DNA of 64,000 bases from CAJQQK01 sp963696075. GTDB taxonomy: Bacteria; Pseudomonadota; Alphaproteobacteria; Rhizobiales; Hyphomicrobiaceae. The notes under the pieces are model-generated. The model saw only the letters and a list, made by a program, of their open reading frames with translations. It searched no databases and had not been told where the DNA came from. This document shows positions 17,896 through 26,445 of this stretch, piece after piece. Position numbers and translations under genes: made by a program. Each line of letters begins with the position of its first letter. Positions within the stretch are counted from its first letter, which is position 1. Where the stretch lies: contig CAVOJD010000002.1 of the NCBI GenBank assembly GCA_963696075.1, positions 212,371 through 276,370 of the forward strand. The letters run 5' to 3'.

Positions 17896-19226
17896 TCGCC
17901 TTGCTCCTCATCTTGTGCCTGCCGCCGCTTCTGGCGACGGCTTTCAAAAAACGTCATGCGCTTTCTCAGCTCCCGCTCGAAACCCCGCTCGGGTGGATCG
18001 TAGAACCGCTCGCGCGTCATCTCTTCGGGGAAATAATCCTGCCCCGAAACCCCATCCGGCGCATCGTGATCATATTCATAGCCTGAACCATATCCCTCAT
18101 CGCGCATCAGCTTCGTTGGCGCATTCAGGATATGTTTCGGCGGTACCAGCGACCCGTTCGCCTTCGCGGCCCGCATCGCCCGTTTGTGCGCCACATAGGA
18201 CCCGTTCGATTTCGGCGCCAGCGCCAGATAGAGCGTCGCCTGCCCCAGCGCCAGCTCACCTTCCGGCGATCCGAGAAAATCGTAGGTCTCTTTTGCTGCA
18301 AGCGCATGACGCAGCGCATCCGGATCGGCAAGCCCGATATCCTCGATCGCCATGCGCACCAGACGCCGCGCAATGAACAGCGGGTCCTCGCCCCCATCAA
18401 GCATCCGCCCCAGCCAATAAAGCGAGGCATCCGGGTCCGATCCCCGGACCGACTTGTGCAGCGCCGAGATCAGGTTGTAATGGCCATCGCCACTCTTGTC
18501 GAACAGCGGCGCGCGGCGCTGCACCAGGTCGACAAGCCCCGCCCGGTCGACCGCCGCATCCTCCGGCCCGAGTGCCGCAAACACTTCCTCGACCAGATTG
18601 ATCGCAGCCCGCCCATCCCCGTCCGCCATCTGGATCAGGCTCTCGCGCGCCGCCGGATCGAGCGGCAACGCCCGCCCTTCCAGCTCCTCCCCCCGCGCCA
18701 GCAGCCGCCCGATCGCCGCCTCGTCCAGCCGATGAAACACCAGCACACTCGCCCGCGACAGCACGGCTGCGTTGAGTTCAAACGACGGGTTCTCCGTCGT
18801 CGCCCCCACGAGCGTGATCGTGCCATCCTCCATGTGCGGCAGGAAGCTGTCCTGTTGTGATCGGTTGAAGCGGTGGATCTCGTCGATGAACAGCAGCGTG
18901 CCCTTGCCCGAGAGCCGTCGCGCCTTTGCCCGGTCGAACGCCTTGCGCAGATCCTGAACCCCGGAAAAGATCGCCGAGAGTTGCTCGAAGTCGAGGTCCG
19001 TCTGGTCCGCCAGCAACCGCGCCACGGTGGTCTTGCCCGACCCCGGCGGCCCCCACAGGATCAGCGACGGCAGATGCCCGCGCTTCAACAGCCGCGTCAG
19101 CGTGCCCTCCGGCCCCACCAGATGATCCTGCCCGACGACCTCATCGAGCGCCGCCGGCCGCAACCGGTCGGCCAGCGGCCGCGGAGCATCCTGGTTCATG
19201 CCGGCTGCGCCGAATAGATCACTCAA
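17892..19226 (-). CDS. rarA: Replication-associated recombination protein A (AAA+ ATPase)
   Basis: The protein is an AAA+ ATPase of the RarA/MgsA/WRNIP1 family. LADRLRPAALDEVVGQDHL opens the ATPase module, GPPGSGKTT is Walker A, LLFIDEIHRFN is Walker B and VGATTENPSFELN is sensor 1. The C-terminal part with RMAIEDIGLADP and a GYGSGYEYDHD segment is typical of RarA. It acts at stalled replication forks with SSB. The TTG of LSDLFGAAG (19226) is chosen because it has GGAG upstream and matches the usual family N-terminus; an ATG at 19199 is the alternative. Confidence 0.92.
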   Translation of the reverse strand: MSDLFGAAGMNQDAPRPLADRLRPAALDEVVGQDHLVGPEGTLTRLLKRGHLPSLILWGPPGSGKTTVARLLADQTDLDFEQLSAIFSGVQDLRKAFDRAKARRLSGKGTLLFIDEIHRFNRSQQDSFLPHMEDGTITLVGATTENPSFELNAAVLSRASVLVFHRLDEAAIGRLLARGEELEGRALPLDPAARESLIQMADGDGRAAINLVEEVFAALGPEDAAVDRAGLVDLVQRRAPLFDKSGDGHYNLISALHKSVRGSDPDASLYWLGRMLDGGEDPLFIARRLVRMAIEDIGLADPDALRHALAAKETYDFLGSPEGELALGQATLYLALAPKSNGSYVAHKRAMRAAKANGSLVPPKHILNAPTKLMRDEGYGSGYEYDHDAPDGVSGQDYFPEEMTRERFYDPPERGFERELRKRMTFFESRRQKRRQAQDEEQGE

Positions 19227-19311
19227 GGGGACACGTCTCCAAACCGCCAAGTTTCCCTCAATATAGGCCCCCCAACGCCCCCTGTCTCGACCCGTCCCAA
19301 GACATCACCAT

Positions 19312-19378
19312 GCGGCGCGCTTAGCGCCGCCCCCGCGCAGGCCCGGCCCACAGGGCCGGATCAGCCGTGAGCGAAAAC
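19312..19378. repeat. Structured intergenic repeat, copy A (shortened)
   Basis: This is a partial copy of the element described at 20752. It has the first variable hairpin GCGGCGC/GCGCCGC, core 2 as CCCCCGCGCAGG, the second hairpin CCGGCCC-ACA-GGGCCGG and core 3 as ATCAGCCGTGAGCGAAAA. The leading core GGAGCAACGCGACCCG is missing. It lies about 120 bases upstream of a hypothetical gene. Confidence 0.75.
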
Positions 19379-19496
19379 AAACCCTTAGCCCCTTCCCCTC
19401 GCCCCACGCGCCCAAGCCGGAAACCCGACCGTAACCCTCTGCCCGGTAGGCTCACGCGGCATGATCGCCCTGCCAGCCAACCAGAGGGAAGCCAAC

Positions 19497-20340
19497 ATGG
19501 GACTGAAGCGGGCCTTTCCCATCGCTGTAATGTTCGGAATTCTCGCAATATTCTTCTATGAATGGAGCAACCCTCGCTCTGAATTGTTTCGCTACAAGCT
19601 GACCATCAACTGTACGTGTCGATGGCAAGCCGTATTCGGCGTCGTCGGTGATCGAAGCGGGGCAAGGCCTTGGCGTATGCCTCTTCGGAAATGCGCGCTG
19701 CATTCCAAATTTCACGGCGAAGGGCGTCGCGCCGATGATTATGTTGCCGGATGGCGCGGTGATCTTCGCGTCGCTGAGCGGCAACCACACGCACGACAAA
19801 AACTCACCGCTGCAGGGGTGGCCCGTTTCCCGGCTGCCTTGGTCTATCTATCTCGATCGCTGGCCGAAGGGGAACACACTCGCGCGACTGCCCGATCAGA
19901 CGCCGCGTATGGAAATCCCGTTCGAAGGCCATCCCAAATCCAACCGTAAGCCGACGACCTGGTACGCGCCGCCGCAAAAGCTGGGGCCGCCTCTCGGTTA
20001 CATTATCGGACCTGGAAAGACGCAGCCCACCGGGCGCGCCATCAGATTCGACACGTTCGTCATTGAGCCCACGGACGAACCCCTCGTCGAATGGCTCGAT
20101 CCGGCCCCGCCGTGGATGGCCGCGCATCGAGGCGGCCCCCGCATCAGTGAAGATCGAACGAAAAGAACGTCATTGGCAGATTATTCGAGATCAAGCCAAA
20201 TTCGAAGTCGTTGGTCGCAGAGAAATTGGAGACGAGCAAAAGGATGCTCTCACAATGACTTCGGACTATCACCAAAGACGATTTGTTCCGCGCCGTTCTG
20301 GCTCTCGATGTGTATCACCGCGGCTATAATCGCGGGCTAG
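19497..20340 (+). pseudogene. Hypothetical membrane-anchored protein, frameshifted (paralogue of the gene at 58011)
   Basis: An ATG with GAGGGAAG upstream starts a frame with one N-terminal membrane helix (KRAFPIAVMFGILAIFFYEW) and then LFRYKLTINCT. One extra base near 19614-19617 shifts the frame, and VDGKPYSASSVIEAG continues in the next one. IPNFTAKGVAPMIML, WPVSRLPWSIYL and PLVEWLDPAPPWMAAHR follow. The same landmarks occur in order in the gene at 58011, so the two are paralogues. Homology ends near 20133. Beyond that the open frame to 20340 has a composition unlike coding sequence, while another frame holds a Lys/Glu-rich VKIERKERHWQIIRDQ stretch. Function is unknown. The break may be an error or true decay. 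Confidence 0.6.
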
Positions 20341-20481
20341 ATACTGGATGACACGGCAGGTACAAAAATCGGTCATGCCACAGTGGGCGAAGTCCTCAGA
20401 TACCGGTCTCACATCGGCGGCAAGCTTGACGAAAACATCGGCTTCTACGCCCTCGAATACACGCTGAATGGCCAACCGTAA
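20254..20481 (+). pseudogene. Fragment resembling the N-terminus of a lipase-like alpha/beta hydrolase
   Basis: Three frames, joined by removing one base near 20272 and one near 20334, read MTSDYH, then KDDLFRAVLALDVYHRGYN, then ILDDTAGTKIGHATVGEV and GFYALEYTLNGQP, ending in a stop. ALDVYHRGYN and GFYALEYTLNGQ resemble the N-terminal part of large secreted lipase-like hydrolases, from memory. The catalytic domain is absent and the downstream 270 bases show no continuation. AAGGA lies upstream of the ATG. It is either a truncated remnant or a very small gene with sequencing errors. Confidence 0.35.
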
Positions 20482-20751
20482 AAGCCCACCGCGAATGGCA
20501 AGTAGAAAAGTCGCGAGGGTGAAGCCCCCCTACAAACCACCAACCTCTCCACCTGCGCTCCCGGAAAATGCGACAGCATTTATCCGGGATCTTTCACGCC
20601 TGCTTTCACCCTGCCGACCATCACCCCGAAAGATCCCGGCTCAGCGCTTCGCGCTGTCCGGGAACGCAAGACTGAGACGAGTGCCGATGGGATACGCCGA
20701 ACTTGCCAGGGCCTGAAAAACCTATTCACGTCACCGCGAGGCACCCGTCCA

Positions 20752-21076
20752 GGAGCAACGCGACCCGGCGCCTCGCGCCGCCCCCGCGGAGGCCCGGTCC
20801 GCAGGACCGGAACAGCCGCGAGCGAAAACCAATCGAGGGCGCAGCCCTCGGGGAGCAACGCGACCCGGCGCCCTCGCGCCGCCCACGCGGAGGCCCGGTC
20901 CGCAGGACCGGAACAGCCGTGAGCGAAAACCAATCGAGGGCGCAGCCCTCGCGGAGCAACGCGACCCGGCGCCCTCGCTCCCGCGATCCGGATGCAAAGC
21001 ATCCGCAGCGGCAGCGCAAAAGATGCCGCGCCCGCGCAGGTGCCCGGTCCGCAGGACCGGAACAGCACCGTGAGCG
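20752..21076. repeat. Tandem array of three structured intergenic repeats (copies B1-B3)
   Basis: Three units begin at 20752, 20852 and 20953, a period of 100-101 bases. Each has core 1 GGAGCAACGCGACCCG, a short GC hairpin (GGCGC/GCGCC in B1 and B2), core 2 near CCCCCGCGGAGG, hairpin CCGGTCC-GCA-GGACCGG and core 3 near AACAGCCGTGAGCGAAAA. Units are joined by the hairpin GAGGGC-GCA-GCCCTC. B3 is longer because it has an additional hairpin, CGGATGC-AAA-GCATCCG. Open frames through it are Arg/Pro-rich and not genes. On the minus strand it starts 13 bases after the protease stop codon. The preceding 20482-20751 holds nothing I recognise. Confidence 0.85.
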
Positions 21077-21088
21077 ATAGAAACTCCC

Positions 21089-22537
21089 CTACCCCGGCAT
21101 CTCGAGCCGCAGGATCTGGCTGCCCCGGCGCACCGCCACGAACCAGACCGACTGACGACTTGAAAGAACCCGCTCCAGCCGGTTCACATCACCAATCTCG
21201 ACCCGTCCCACCTGCACGATGACATCGCCCTGCCGGAATCCCAGTTCGGCCGCCGTCGAGGCATACGCCACATCGATCACGACAACCCCGTCGCTGACTT
21301 CGAGTTCAAGCTCCTCGACAAGCTTCGGGCGAATATTCGACACCCGCGCGCCGTGCAGCGGATGACGTCCCTGCAGCAGGCGGATGTCATCCGCACTTGG
21401 CCCCGGCGCCGGCACCAGCGCCAGCGTCACCTCCCGCCGCCGCCCATCTCGCAACAGCCCGAGCACCGATGAATTTCCAACCCCGCGCGTCGTCAGCCGA
21501 TAGAGCGCAGCCCGCGCATCCTCAACCGGCCGCCCATCAACCACGACGATGACATCGCCCGGACGCACGCCCGCCCGCGCCGCCGGCCCCTTGTCGTCGA
21601 TCTGCGCCACCACCGCCCCCGCCACCCGGGCCAGGCCCAGTTCCTTGGCAGCCTCCCGCGTCACCGTCTCAAGCCGCGCCCCAAGCCATGGCCGCTCGAC
21701 CTTGCGCCCCGTCATCACGCTGTTGACGTAGAGACGCACGAGGTTGGCCGGGATCGCGAACCCGATCCCGAGCGATCCACCGGACTTCGAGAATATGGCG
21801 GTATTGATGCCCACCAGCCGACCCTCCATGTCGACCAATGCGCCGCCGGAGTTGCCGGGGTTGATCGCCGCGTCCGTCTGGATGAACACCTGTGCATCGG
21901 ACCGTGAAACGCCCGTCCGCGCCAGCGCCGAGACAATCCCGCTGGTCACCGTCTGCCCGACACCGAACGGATTGCCGATCGCCAGCACCAGATCACCAAC
22001 CTCCACCGCATCTAAATCGGCAAACCGGATGAACGGGAACTTCGCCCCCGCCCCCCGGATCTTGATCAGCGCGATGTCCGTCTTCTCGTCCTGCTGGACG
22101 ATATCTGCCTTGAACTCGCGCCGGTCCGCGAGCACCACCCTGACTTCCGCCTCCCCGGAACTTTTGACGACGTGCGTGTTCGTCACGATCAAGCCGCTCT
22201 CGTTGACGATCACGCCCGAGCCGAGCGAATTCTGCCGCCGCTCCCGGAAGGGTGCGAACTGGCGGCCGAAGAACTCGCGAAAGAAGGGGTCCGCAAACAG
22301 CGGCGACCGCACCTCCCGCGACGTCGATTCGACATAGACATTGACCACCGCCGGCGCAGCCTTGCGCACGATCGGCGCAAAGGAATACTGCATCGCAGCC
22401 TGCGACGGCGGCGGTTCGCGTTGCGCCATGGCGGGTGATATCCCGTGCCCCAGCGACACCGCGATCGCGACCAGCACACCGCTGACCCGCCCAAGCCGCG
22501 CACGCCACCCAAGCATGCCTCTCAGCATCGACATCAT
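21089..22537 (-). CDS. degP: Do/DegP-family periplasmic serine protease
   Basis: The start is placed at MMSMLRGMLGW, preceded by AAGGGGG, 29 codons inside the longest frame. A signal peptide of about 38 residues ends SPAMA. The trypsin-like domain has the triad His122 (TNTHVV), Asp154 (KTDIALIK) and Ser230 (NPGNSGGAL). Two PDZ domains follow, the first around GARLETVTREAAKELGLARV and the second around LELEVSDGVVVIDVAY. Total length of 482 residues is normal for DegP/DegQ/MucD proteins, which degrade or refold damaged envelope proteins. The symbol is a family name; degQ or mucD is equally possible. An array of structured repeats follows the stop codon. Confidence 0.9.
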   Translation of the reverse strand: MMSMLRGMLGWRARLGRVSGVLVAIAVSLGHGISPAMAQREPPPSQAAMQYSFAPIVRKAAPAVVNVYVESTSREVRSPLFADPFFREFFGRQFAPFRERRQNSLGSGVIVNESGLIVTNTHVVKSSGEAEVRVVLADRREFKADIVQQDEKTDIALIKIRGAGAKFPFIRFADLDAVEVGDLVLAIGNPFGVGQTVTSGIVSALARTGVSRSDAQVFIQTDAAINPGNSGGALVDMEGRLVGINTAIFSKSGGSLGIGFAIPANLVRLYVNSVMTGRKVERPWLGARLETVTREAAKELGLARVAGAVVAQIDDKGPAARAGVRPGDVIVVVDGRPVEDARAALYRLTTRGVGNSSVLGLLRDGRRREVTLALVPAPGPSADDIRLLQGRHPLHGARVSNIRPKLVEELELEVSDGVVVIDVAYASTAAELGFRQGDVIVQVGRVEIGDVNRLERVLSSRQSVWFVAVRRGSQILRLEMPG

Positions 22538-22720
22538 CTCTGCCCCCTTGCCTTGCCCCGGTTGTTGATCGTCCACTTGAGGCGTGGTCCCGCCGAAACC
22601 GACGTCGCGCCACGCCACGGCCAAAGCGGGCTGGCCTGGTTGCCGTCCATCTACGGCCCGCAGGCGTTCCCTGCCAGCCCGGCGCCATCCTCCACCATGC
22701 CGACGGCATGACTTGGCGTC

Positions 22721-23767
22721 CTAGATCACGCCCAGCTCTCTCAGGCTCACCGCTGCCGCCGCCACCGCCTCACGCGCCGGACGGAACGTCACCCCGAGCT
22801 GTTCGCGCACCTTCGAAGTATCGCACAAATTGGGCTTATCGAGATCCCCCCGGATCGATTTCAGGTTGCGGTCGAAATGTGAAGCAAACCGCACCAGCCC
22901 CGACGGCAACTGAAGCGTTGGCACCTTGCGCTTGAGATCAGGCAGCGCCGCCACCAGCGCTTCCCCCACCTCGACAAGCTTCAACGTCTCAGCACAGCAC
23001 AAGAATCGCTCGCCGCACGCCTTTTCATGCGTCATCGCCGTCAAATGAACCGCAGCCACATCTCTGACATCCACCACCGGAAACGCAATCCTCGGCAACG
23101 CCGGATAACTCCCGCGCCCCATCAGCTTCAAGATCACGTGGGACGTCGAAAGGTCCTTGTCCAGCGCCGGCCCGAACACAACGCCTGGGTTGACCACAGC
23201 CAGCTCCGGCACGTGCCCCGTCCCCGCCGCCTCCAGCTCACTGATCATCGCCCACGCCGCTCGCTCCGAAAGTGTTTTCGAGCGCCCATACGCCGATATC
23301 TCCGCGCACTCGGGGTCCGACCAGTCCGCTTCCGTGCGCGGCAGATGTGCGGGCTTGGGCGCATGCATGATCGCGATGATCGACGATGTCATGACGACCC
23401 GCTCGACACCGGCCTTCGCTGCCGCCGCAATCACCCGCCGTGTGCCCTCCTGCGCCGGCCGGATCAGCTCTGCCGGATCGCGCGGCTCTGCAGAGGGAAA
23501 CGGCGAGGCGACATGGAGCACATATCTGCACCCCTCACTCGCCGCCTGCCAGCCCTCATCCCGGTTGAGGTCCGCCTCGACCAATTCCAGCGCGCCGGGG
23601 TCACTGTCCATTTTCCCCTGCGCCCGCTTGATCGCAGCCTCGATCTCACCCCGCCGCCCCAGCGATCGCACCGTCCCCCGGACCCGCCAGCCCTCGTCCA
23701 TGAGCGAACTGATGACATGCTTCGCAATGAACCCCGACGCACCCGTAACAAGAACGCGATCCGACAT
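22721..23767 (-). CDS. NAD(P)-dependent epimerase/reductase, dihydroflavonol 4-reductase-like
   Basis: The 348-residue extended short-chain dehydrogenase starts at MSDRVLVTGASGFIAKHV, whose TGASGFIA is the nucleotide-binding glycine motif. VLHVASPFP, VVMTSSIIAI and the catalytic SAYGRSKTLSE (Tyr and Lys of YxxxK) follow. PELAVVNPGVVFGPAL and the C-terminal FLCCAETL segment fit the dihydroflavonol-reductase-like and aldehyde-reductase group. The longest frame begins 43 codons upstream, in sequence without family similarity. The substrate is not evident. It is separated from both neighbours, so it is probably a single-gene unit. Confidence 0.85.
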   Translation of the reverse strand: MSDRVLVTGASGFIAKHVISSLMDEGWRVRGTVRSLGRRGEIEAAIKRAQGKMDSDPGALELVEADLNRDEGWQAASEGCRYVLHVASPFPSAEPRDPAELIRPAQEGTRRVIAAAAKAGVERVVMTSSIIAIMHAPKPAHLPRTEADWSDPECAEISAYGRSKTLSERAAWAMISELEAAGTGHVPELAVVNPGVVFGPALDKDLSTSHVILKLMGRGSYPALPRIAFPVVDVRDVAAVHLTAMTHEKACGERFLCCAETLKLVEVGEALVAALPDLKRKVPTLQLPSGLVRFASHFDRNLKSIRGDLDKPNLCDTSKVREQLGVTFRPAREAVAAAAVSLRELGVI

Positions 23768-23896
23768 TTGCTGATGAGTTCCCAACTGATTGACGTTCTC
23801 GATGAAGCGCGTCCAATTTGGCCCGAACCCGCCCTTCGCCCAACCCTGACCGGCACTTAGTCTCGAGACGGAACAAAGACGAACGCAAAGAGGCAC

Positions 23897-23926
23897 AAAA
23901 AAGGCCTCCCGCGCAAGCGAGAGGCC
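23897..23926 (-). terminator. Terminator at the end of the ribosomal operon (after rplQ)
   Basis: On the minus strand, about 65 bases after the rplQ stop codon, GGCCTC pairs with GAGGCC around a GC-rich loop and is followed by six T. It ends the long transcription unit of ribosomal protein genes. Confidence 0.85.
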
Positions 23927-23989
23927 CCCATGAATTCAAATGCCATCAAGCCCGCCGGCTCAAACGCCGCGGCCTTGGCTGGGCGAGTG

Positions 23990-24424
23990 TCAGGCCGGTG
24001 CGTTTTCGCCTTCCAGCTCACGTTCCGCCGCCACCCGCGCCAGATCGTCCGCCCCTTTGGCCGCTTCATCGCGGTCGACCAGTTCGATCACGGCGCGCGG
24101 CGCCGAGTCACCATACCGGAAGCCGGCCTTGAGCACGCGCGTATAGCCGCCGTTGCGGTCCTTGTAGCGCGGCCCGAGCACATCGAAGAGCTTCTTGACC
24201 ATGTCATCATCGCGCAACCGTGCCGCTGCAAGCCTGCGCGAATTCAGGTCACCACGTTTCGCCAGCGTGATGTACTTGTCCACCACCCGGCGCAAATCCT
24301 TCGCCTTTGGAAGCGTCGTCACGATCTGCTCGTGCTTGATCAAGGCTGCCGCCATGTTCGAGAACATCGCCTGCCGGTGAGCACTATCGCGGCTGAACCG
24401 CCGTCCCGTTTTTCTGTGTCGCAT
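23990..24424 (-). CDS. rplQ: 50S ribosomal protein L17
   Basis: The 144-residue protein begins MRHRKTGRRFSRDSAHRQAM, the L17 signature. HEQIVTTLPKAKDLRRVVDK, GGYTRVLKAGFRYGD and a C-terminal acidic extension follow. L17 sits near the polypeptide exit tunnel. It is the last gene of the alpha operon after rpoA, as usual in Proteobacteria, but a structured repeat occupies the gap between rpoA and rplQ. A terminator follows. Confidence 0.97.
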   Translation of the reverse strand: MRHRKTGRRFSRDSAHRQAMFSNMAAALIKHEQIVTTLPKAKDLRRVVDKYITLAKRGDLNSRRLAAARLRDDDMVKKLFDVLGPRYKDRNGGYTRVLKAGFRYGDSAPRAVIELVDRDEAAKGADDLARVAAERELEGENAPA

Positions 24425-24564
24425 GTCGCTACTTTCGTTTCTCTAAGGTTGTTTACCGGGGAGGTTCTTCGGCCTCACCTCGTTGTTGAATTGGCCTCGG
24501 CTTGCAGCACCTGACCAAGCACCCTGCACCAGGAACGGTACAGAATTCTTTTGACGCCCCTGTA

Positions 24565-24663
24565 CGGCCCGGAGGGCCGGAGAGCAACGCGACCCGCAGC
24601 TAAAGCGGCGCCCCCGCGGAGGGCCCGGGCGCATAGCGCCCGGATTAGCCAGCGAGCGAATTC
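24565..24663. repeat. Structured intergenic repeat, copy C, between rpoA and rplQ
   Basis: The leading hairpin is CGGCCC-GGA-GGGCCG, followed by core 1 as AGAGCAACGCGACCCG. Hairpin 1 is CCGC-AGCTAAA-GCGG, core 2 is CCCCCGCGGAGG and hairpin 2 is CCGGGCGC-ATA-GCGCCCGG. Core 3 is ATTAGCCAGCGAGCGAAT, ending four bases from the rpoA stop codon. Stem sequences differ from the other copies while pairing is kept. Confidence 0.85.
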
Positions 24664-24666
24664 AGC

Positions 24667-25692
24667 TTAGTACTGATCCTCAAACCGCTTGGCGAGCTCT
24701 TCGATGTTATCCGGCGGCCAGTTCGGCACTTCCATACCGAGATGGAGGCCCATCGTCGCCAGCACTTCCTTGATCTCGTTGAGCGACTTGCGCCCGAAGT
24801 TCGGCGTGCGCAGCATTTCCGCTTCGCTCTTCTGAATGAGATCACCGATGTAGACGATGTTGTCGTTCTTCAAGCAGTTGGCCGAACGCACGGAAAGTTC
24901 CAGCTCGTCGACCTTCTTGAGCAGAGCCGCATTGAACGACAGCTCAGGATGCTGGCGCTCTTCAACCGGCTTCTGCGGCTCTTCGAAGTTGATGAAGATC
25001 GCAAGCTGATCCTGCAGGATCCGGGCAGCGAGTGCCACCGCATCATCCGCCCGCACCGACCCGTCCGTCTCGATCGACATCGTCAACTTGTCATAGTCGA
25101 GGATCTGGCCTTCACGCGTGTTCTCGACGCGGAACGACACCTTGCGCAGCGGGCTGTAGATGCTGTCGACCGGAATGAGACCGATCGGCGCGTCTTCCGG
25201 CCGGTTGCGGTCTGCCGCAACATAGCCCTTGCCGAGGTCAGCGGTGAACTCCATGTGGATTTCCGCGCCCTCGTCCAGATGACAGATGATGTGATCTGGG
25301 TTGAGCACCTCGACATCCGTGCTGCTCTCGATGTCGCCGGCGCGGGCCGGGCCCGGCCCCGTCTTCTTGAGCACCATGCGCTTGTCACCCTCTGAATGGA
25401 TGCGCAGCGCAATTTCCTTGATGTTCAGGATGATGTTGGTGACGTCCTCGCGAACGCCTGGGATCGATGAGAACTCGTGCAACACGCCGTCGATCTGAAC
25501 CGTCTTGATCGCGGCGCCCTGCAGCGACGACAGCAAGACCCGGCGCAGAGCGTTGCCAAGCGTCATCCCGAAGCCGCGTTCCAGCGGCTCGGCCACGATC
25601 GTGGCAAACCGTTCGCCATCGCGGCCTTTTTCAATGTTCAGCTTCTGTGGCTTGATCAGATCTTGCCAGTTTTTCTGCAATACGTTCGACAC
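24667..25692 (-). CDS. rpoA: DNA-directed RNA polymerase alpha subunit
   Basis: The 341-residue subunit starts at a GTG (VSNVLQKNWQDLIKPQKL) with AGGAGG six bases upstream, 20 codons inside the longest frame. The N-terminal domain has GERFATIVAEPLERGFG and TLGNALRRVLLSSLQG, which direct assembly with beta and beta'. The C-terminal domain, about residues 255-325, has LSVRSANCLKNDNIVYIGDL for contact with UP elements and activators. Length is typical for Alphaproteobacteria. It follows rpsK, and a structured repeat separates it from rplQ. Confidence 0.97.
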   Translation of the reverse strand: MSNVLQKNWQDLIKPQKLNIEKGRDGERFATIVAEPLERGFGMTLGNALRRVLLSSLQGAAIKTVQIDGVLHEFSSIPGVREDVTNIILNIKEIALRIHSEGDKRMVLKKTGPGPARAGDIESSTDVEVLNPDHIICHLDEGAEIHMEFTADLGKGYVAADRNRPEDAPIGLIPVDSIYSPLRKVSFRVENTREGQILDYDKLTMSIETDGSVRADDAVALAARILQDQLAIFINFEEPQKPVEERQHPELSFNAALLKKVDELELSVRSANCLKNDNIVYIGDLIQKSEAEMLRTPNFGRKSLNEIKEVLATMGLHLGMEVPNWPPDNIEELAKRFEDQY

Positions 25693-25867
25693 GTTTAGCC
25701 TCCTGAGGTGAGCGGGCAGTCCGGCGAGGGGATCACCGGACGCGTGAGGCAAGGATCGGTACGATCCTCAGGTCAAAAAAAGCGGGCTGGCCGTCCGTTG
25801 CCGGCGCCAACTCGTCATTGCCGGTCCACGCTGCAACACAAATAGTGCAGCCGCCCGGCACGTCACA

Positions 25868-26263
25868 TCACACGCGGCGGCGCTTGCGCGGCCGGCAGCC
25901 GTTGTGCGGGATCGGCGTCACGTCGCGAATGGTGGTGATCTGGTAGCCGGCCGCCTGCAAGGCGCGCAGTGCCAATTCACGCCCCGAACCCGGACCACAG
26001 ACCTGAACTTCGAGGATCTTCATCCCGTGCTCGGCAGCCTTCCGCCCGGCATCTTCCGCCGCCATCTGGGCAGCATACGGCGTCGACTTGCGCGAGCCCT
26101 TGAAGCCCATCGTGCCCGCCGACGACCAGGCAATCGCATTGCCCTGCGCATCGGTAATCGTGATCATCGTGTTGTTGAAGCTCGCATTGACGTGCGCCAC
26201 GCCCGACGAGATGTTCTTCCGTTCGCGGCGACGTACCTTGCCGCGTTGCTGTTCCCTGGCCAT
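25868..26263 (-). CDS. rpsK: 30S ribosomal protein S11
   Basis: The 131-residue protein has KNISSGVAHVNASFNNTMIT, the WSSAGTMGFKGSRKSTPYA block and the basic C-terminus DVTPIPHNGCRPRKRRRV of S11. It forms part of the 30S platform near the E site. It lies between rpsM and rpoA in the usual order, with a gap of about 175 bases before rpoA. Confidence 0.98.
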   Translation of the reverse strand: MAREQQRGKVRRRERKNISSGVAHVNASFNNTMITITDAQGNAIAWSSAGTMGFKGSRKSTPYAAQMAAEDAGRKAAEHGMKILEVQVCGPGSGRELALRALQAAGYQITTIRDVTPIPHNGCRPRKRRRV

Positions 26264-26445
26264 ATGGTCCGCTGTTCTTTCGTTGAAGTGCCCCGCGAGG
26301 CACGCTGCTCGTCCAGATGTACCGTCCCCGGTACGTGCTCGAAATCATTCCAAAGCCACGATCCCACCATCCCTGCCCTGGAGACGGTCACGCGACGCCG
26401 ATCCTGAGAGCGCGCCCGTTGCCCGGGCCGCTCCCAGAAATGACG

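Noticed and set aside
20580..21068. Open frames of up to 162 residues through the repeat array at 20752
   Set aside because: They differ in every frame only by repeating the same Gly/Arg/Pro-rich string and have no ribosome binding site. The DNA is a structured repeat, not a gene.
20752..21076. CRISPR array
   Set aside because: The three units of about 100 bases are nearly identical throughout and have no unique spacers; no cas genes are nearby.
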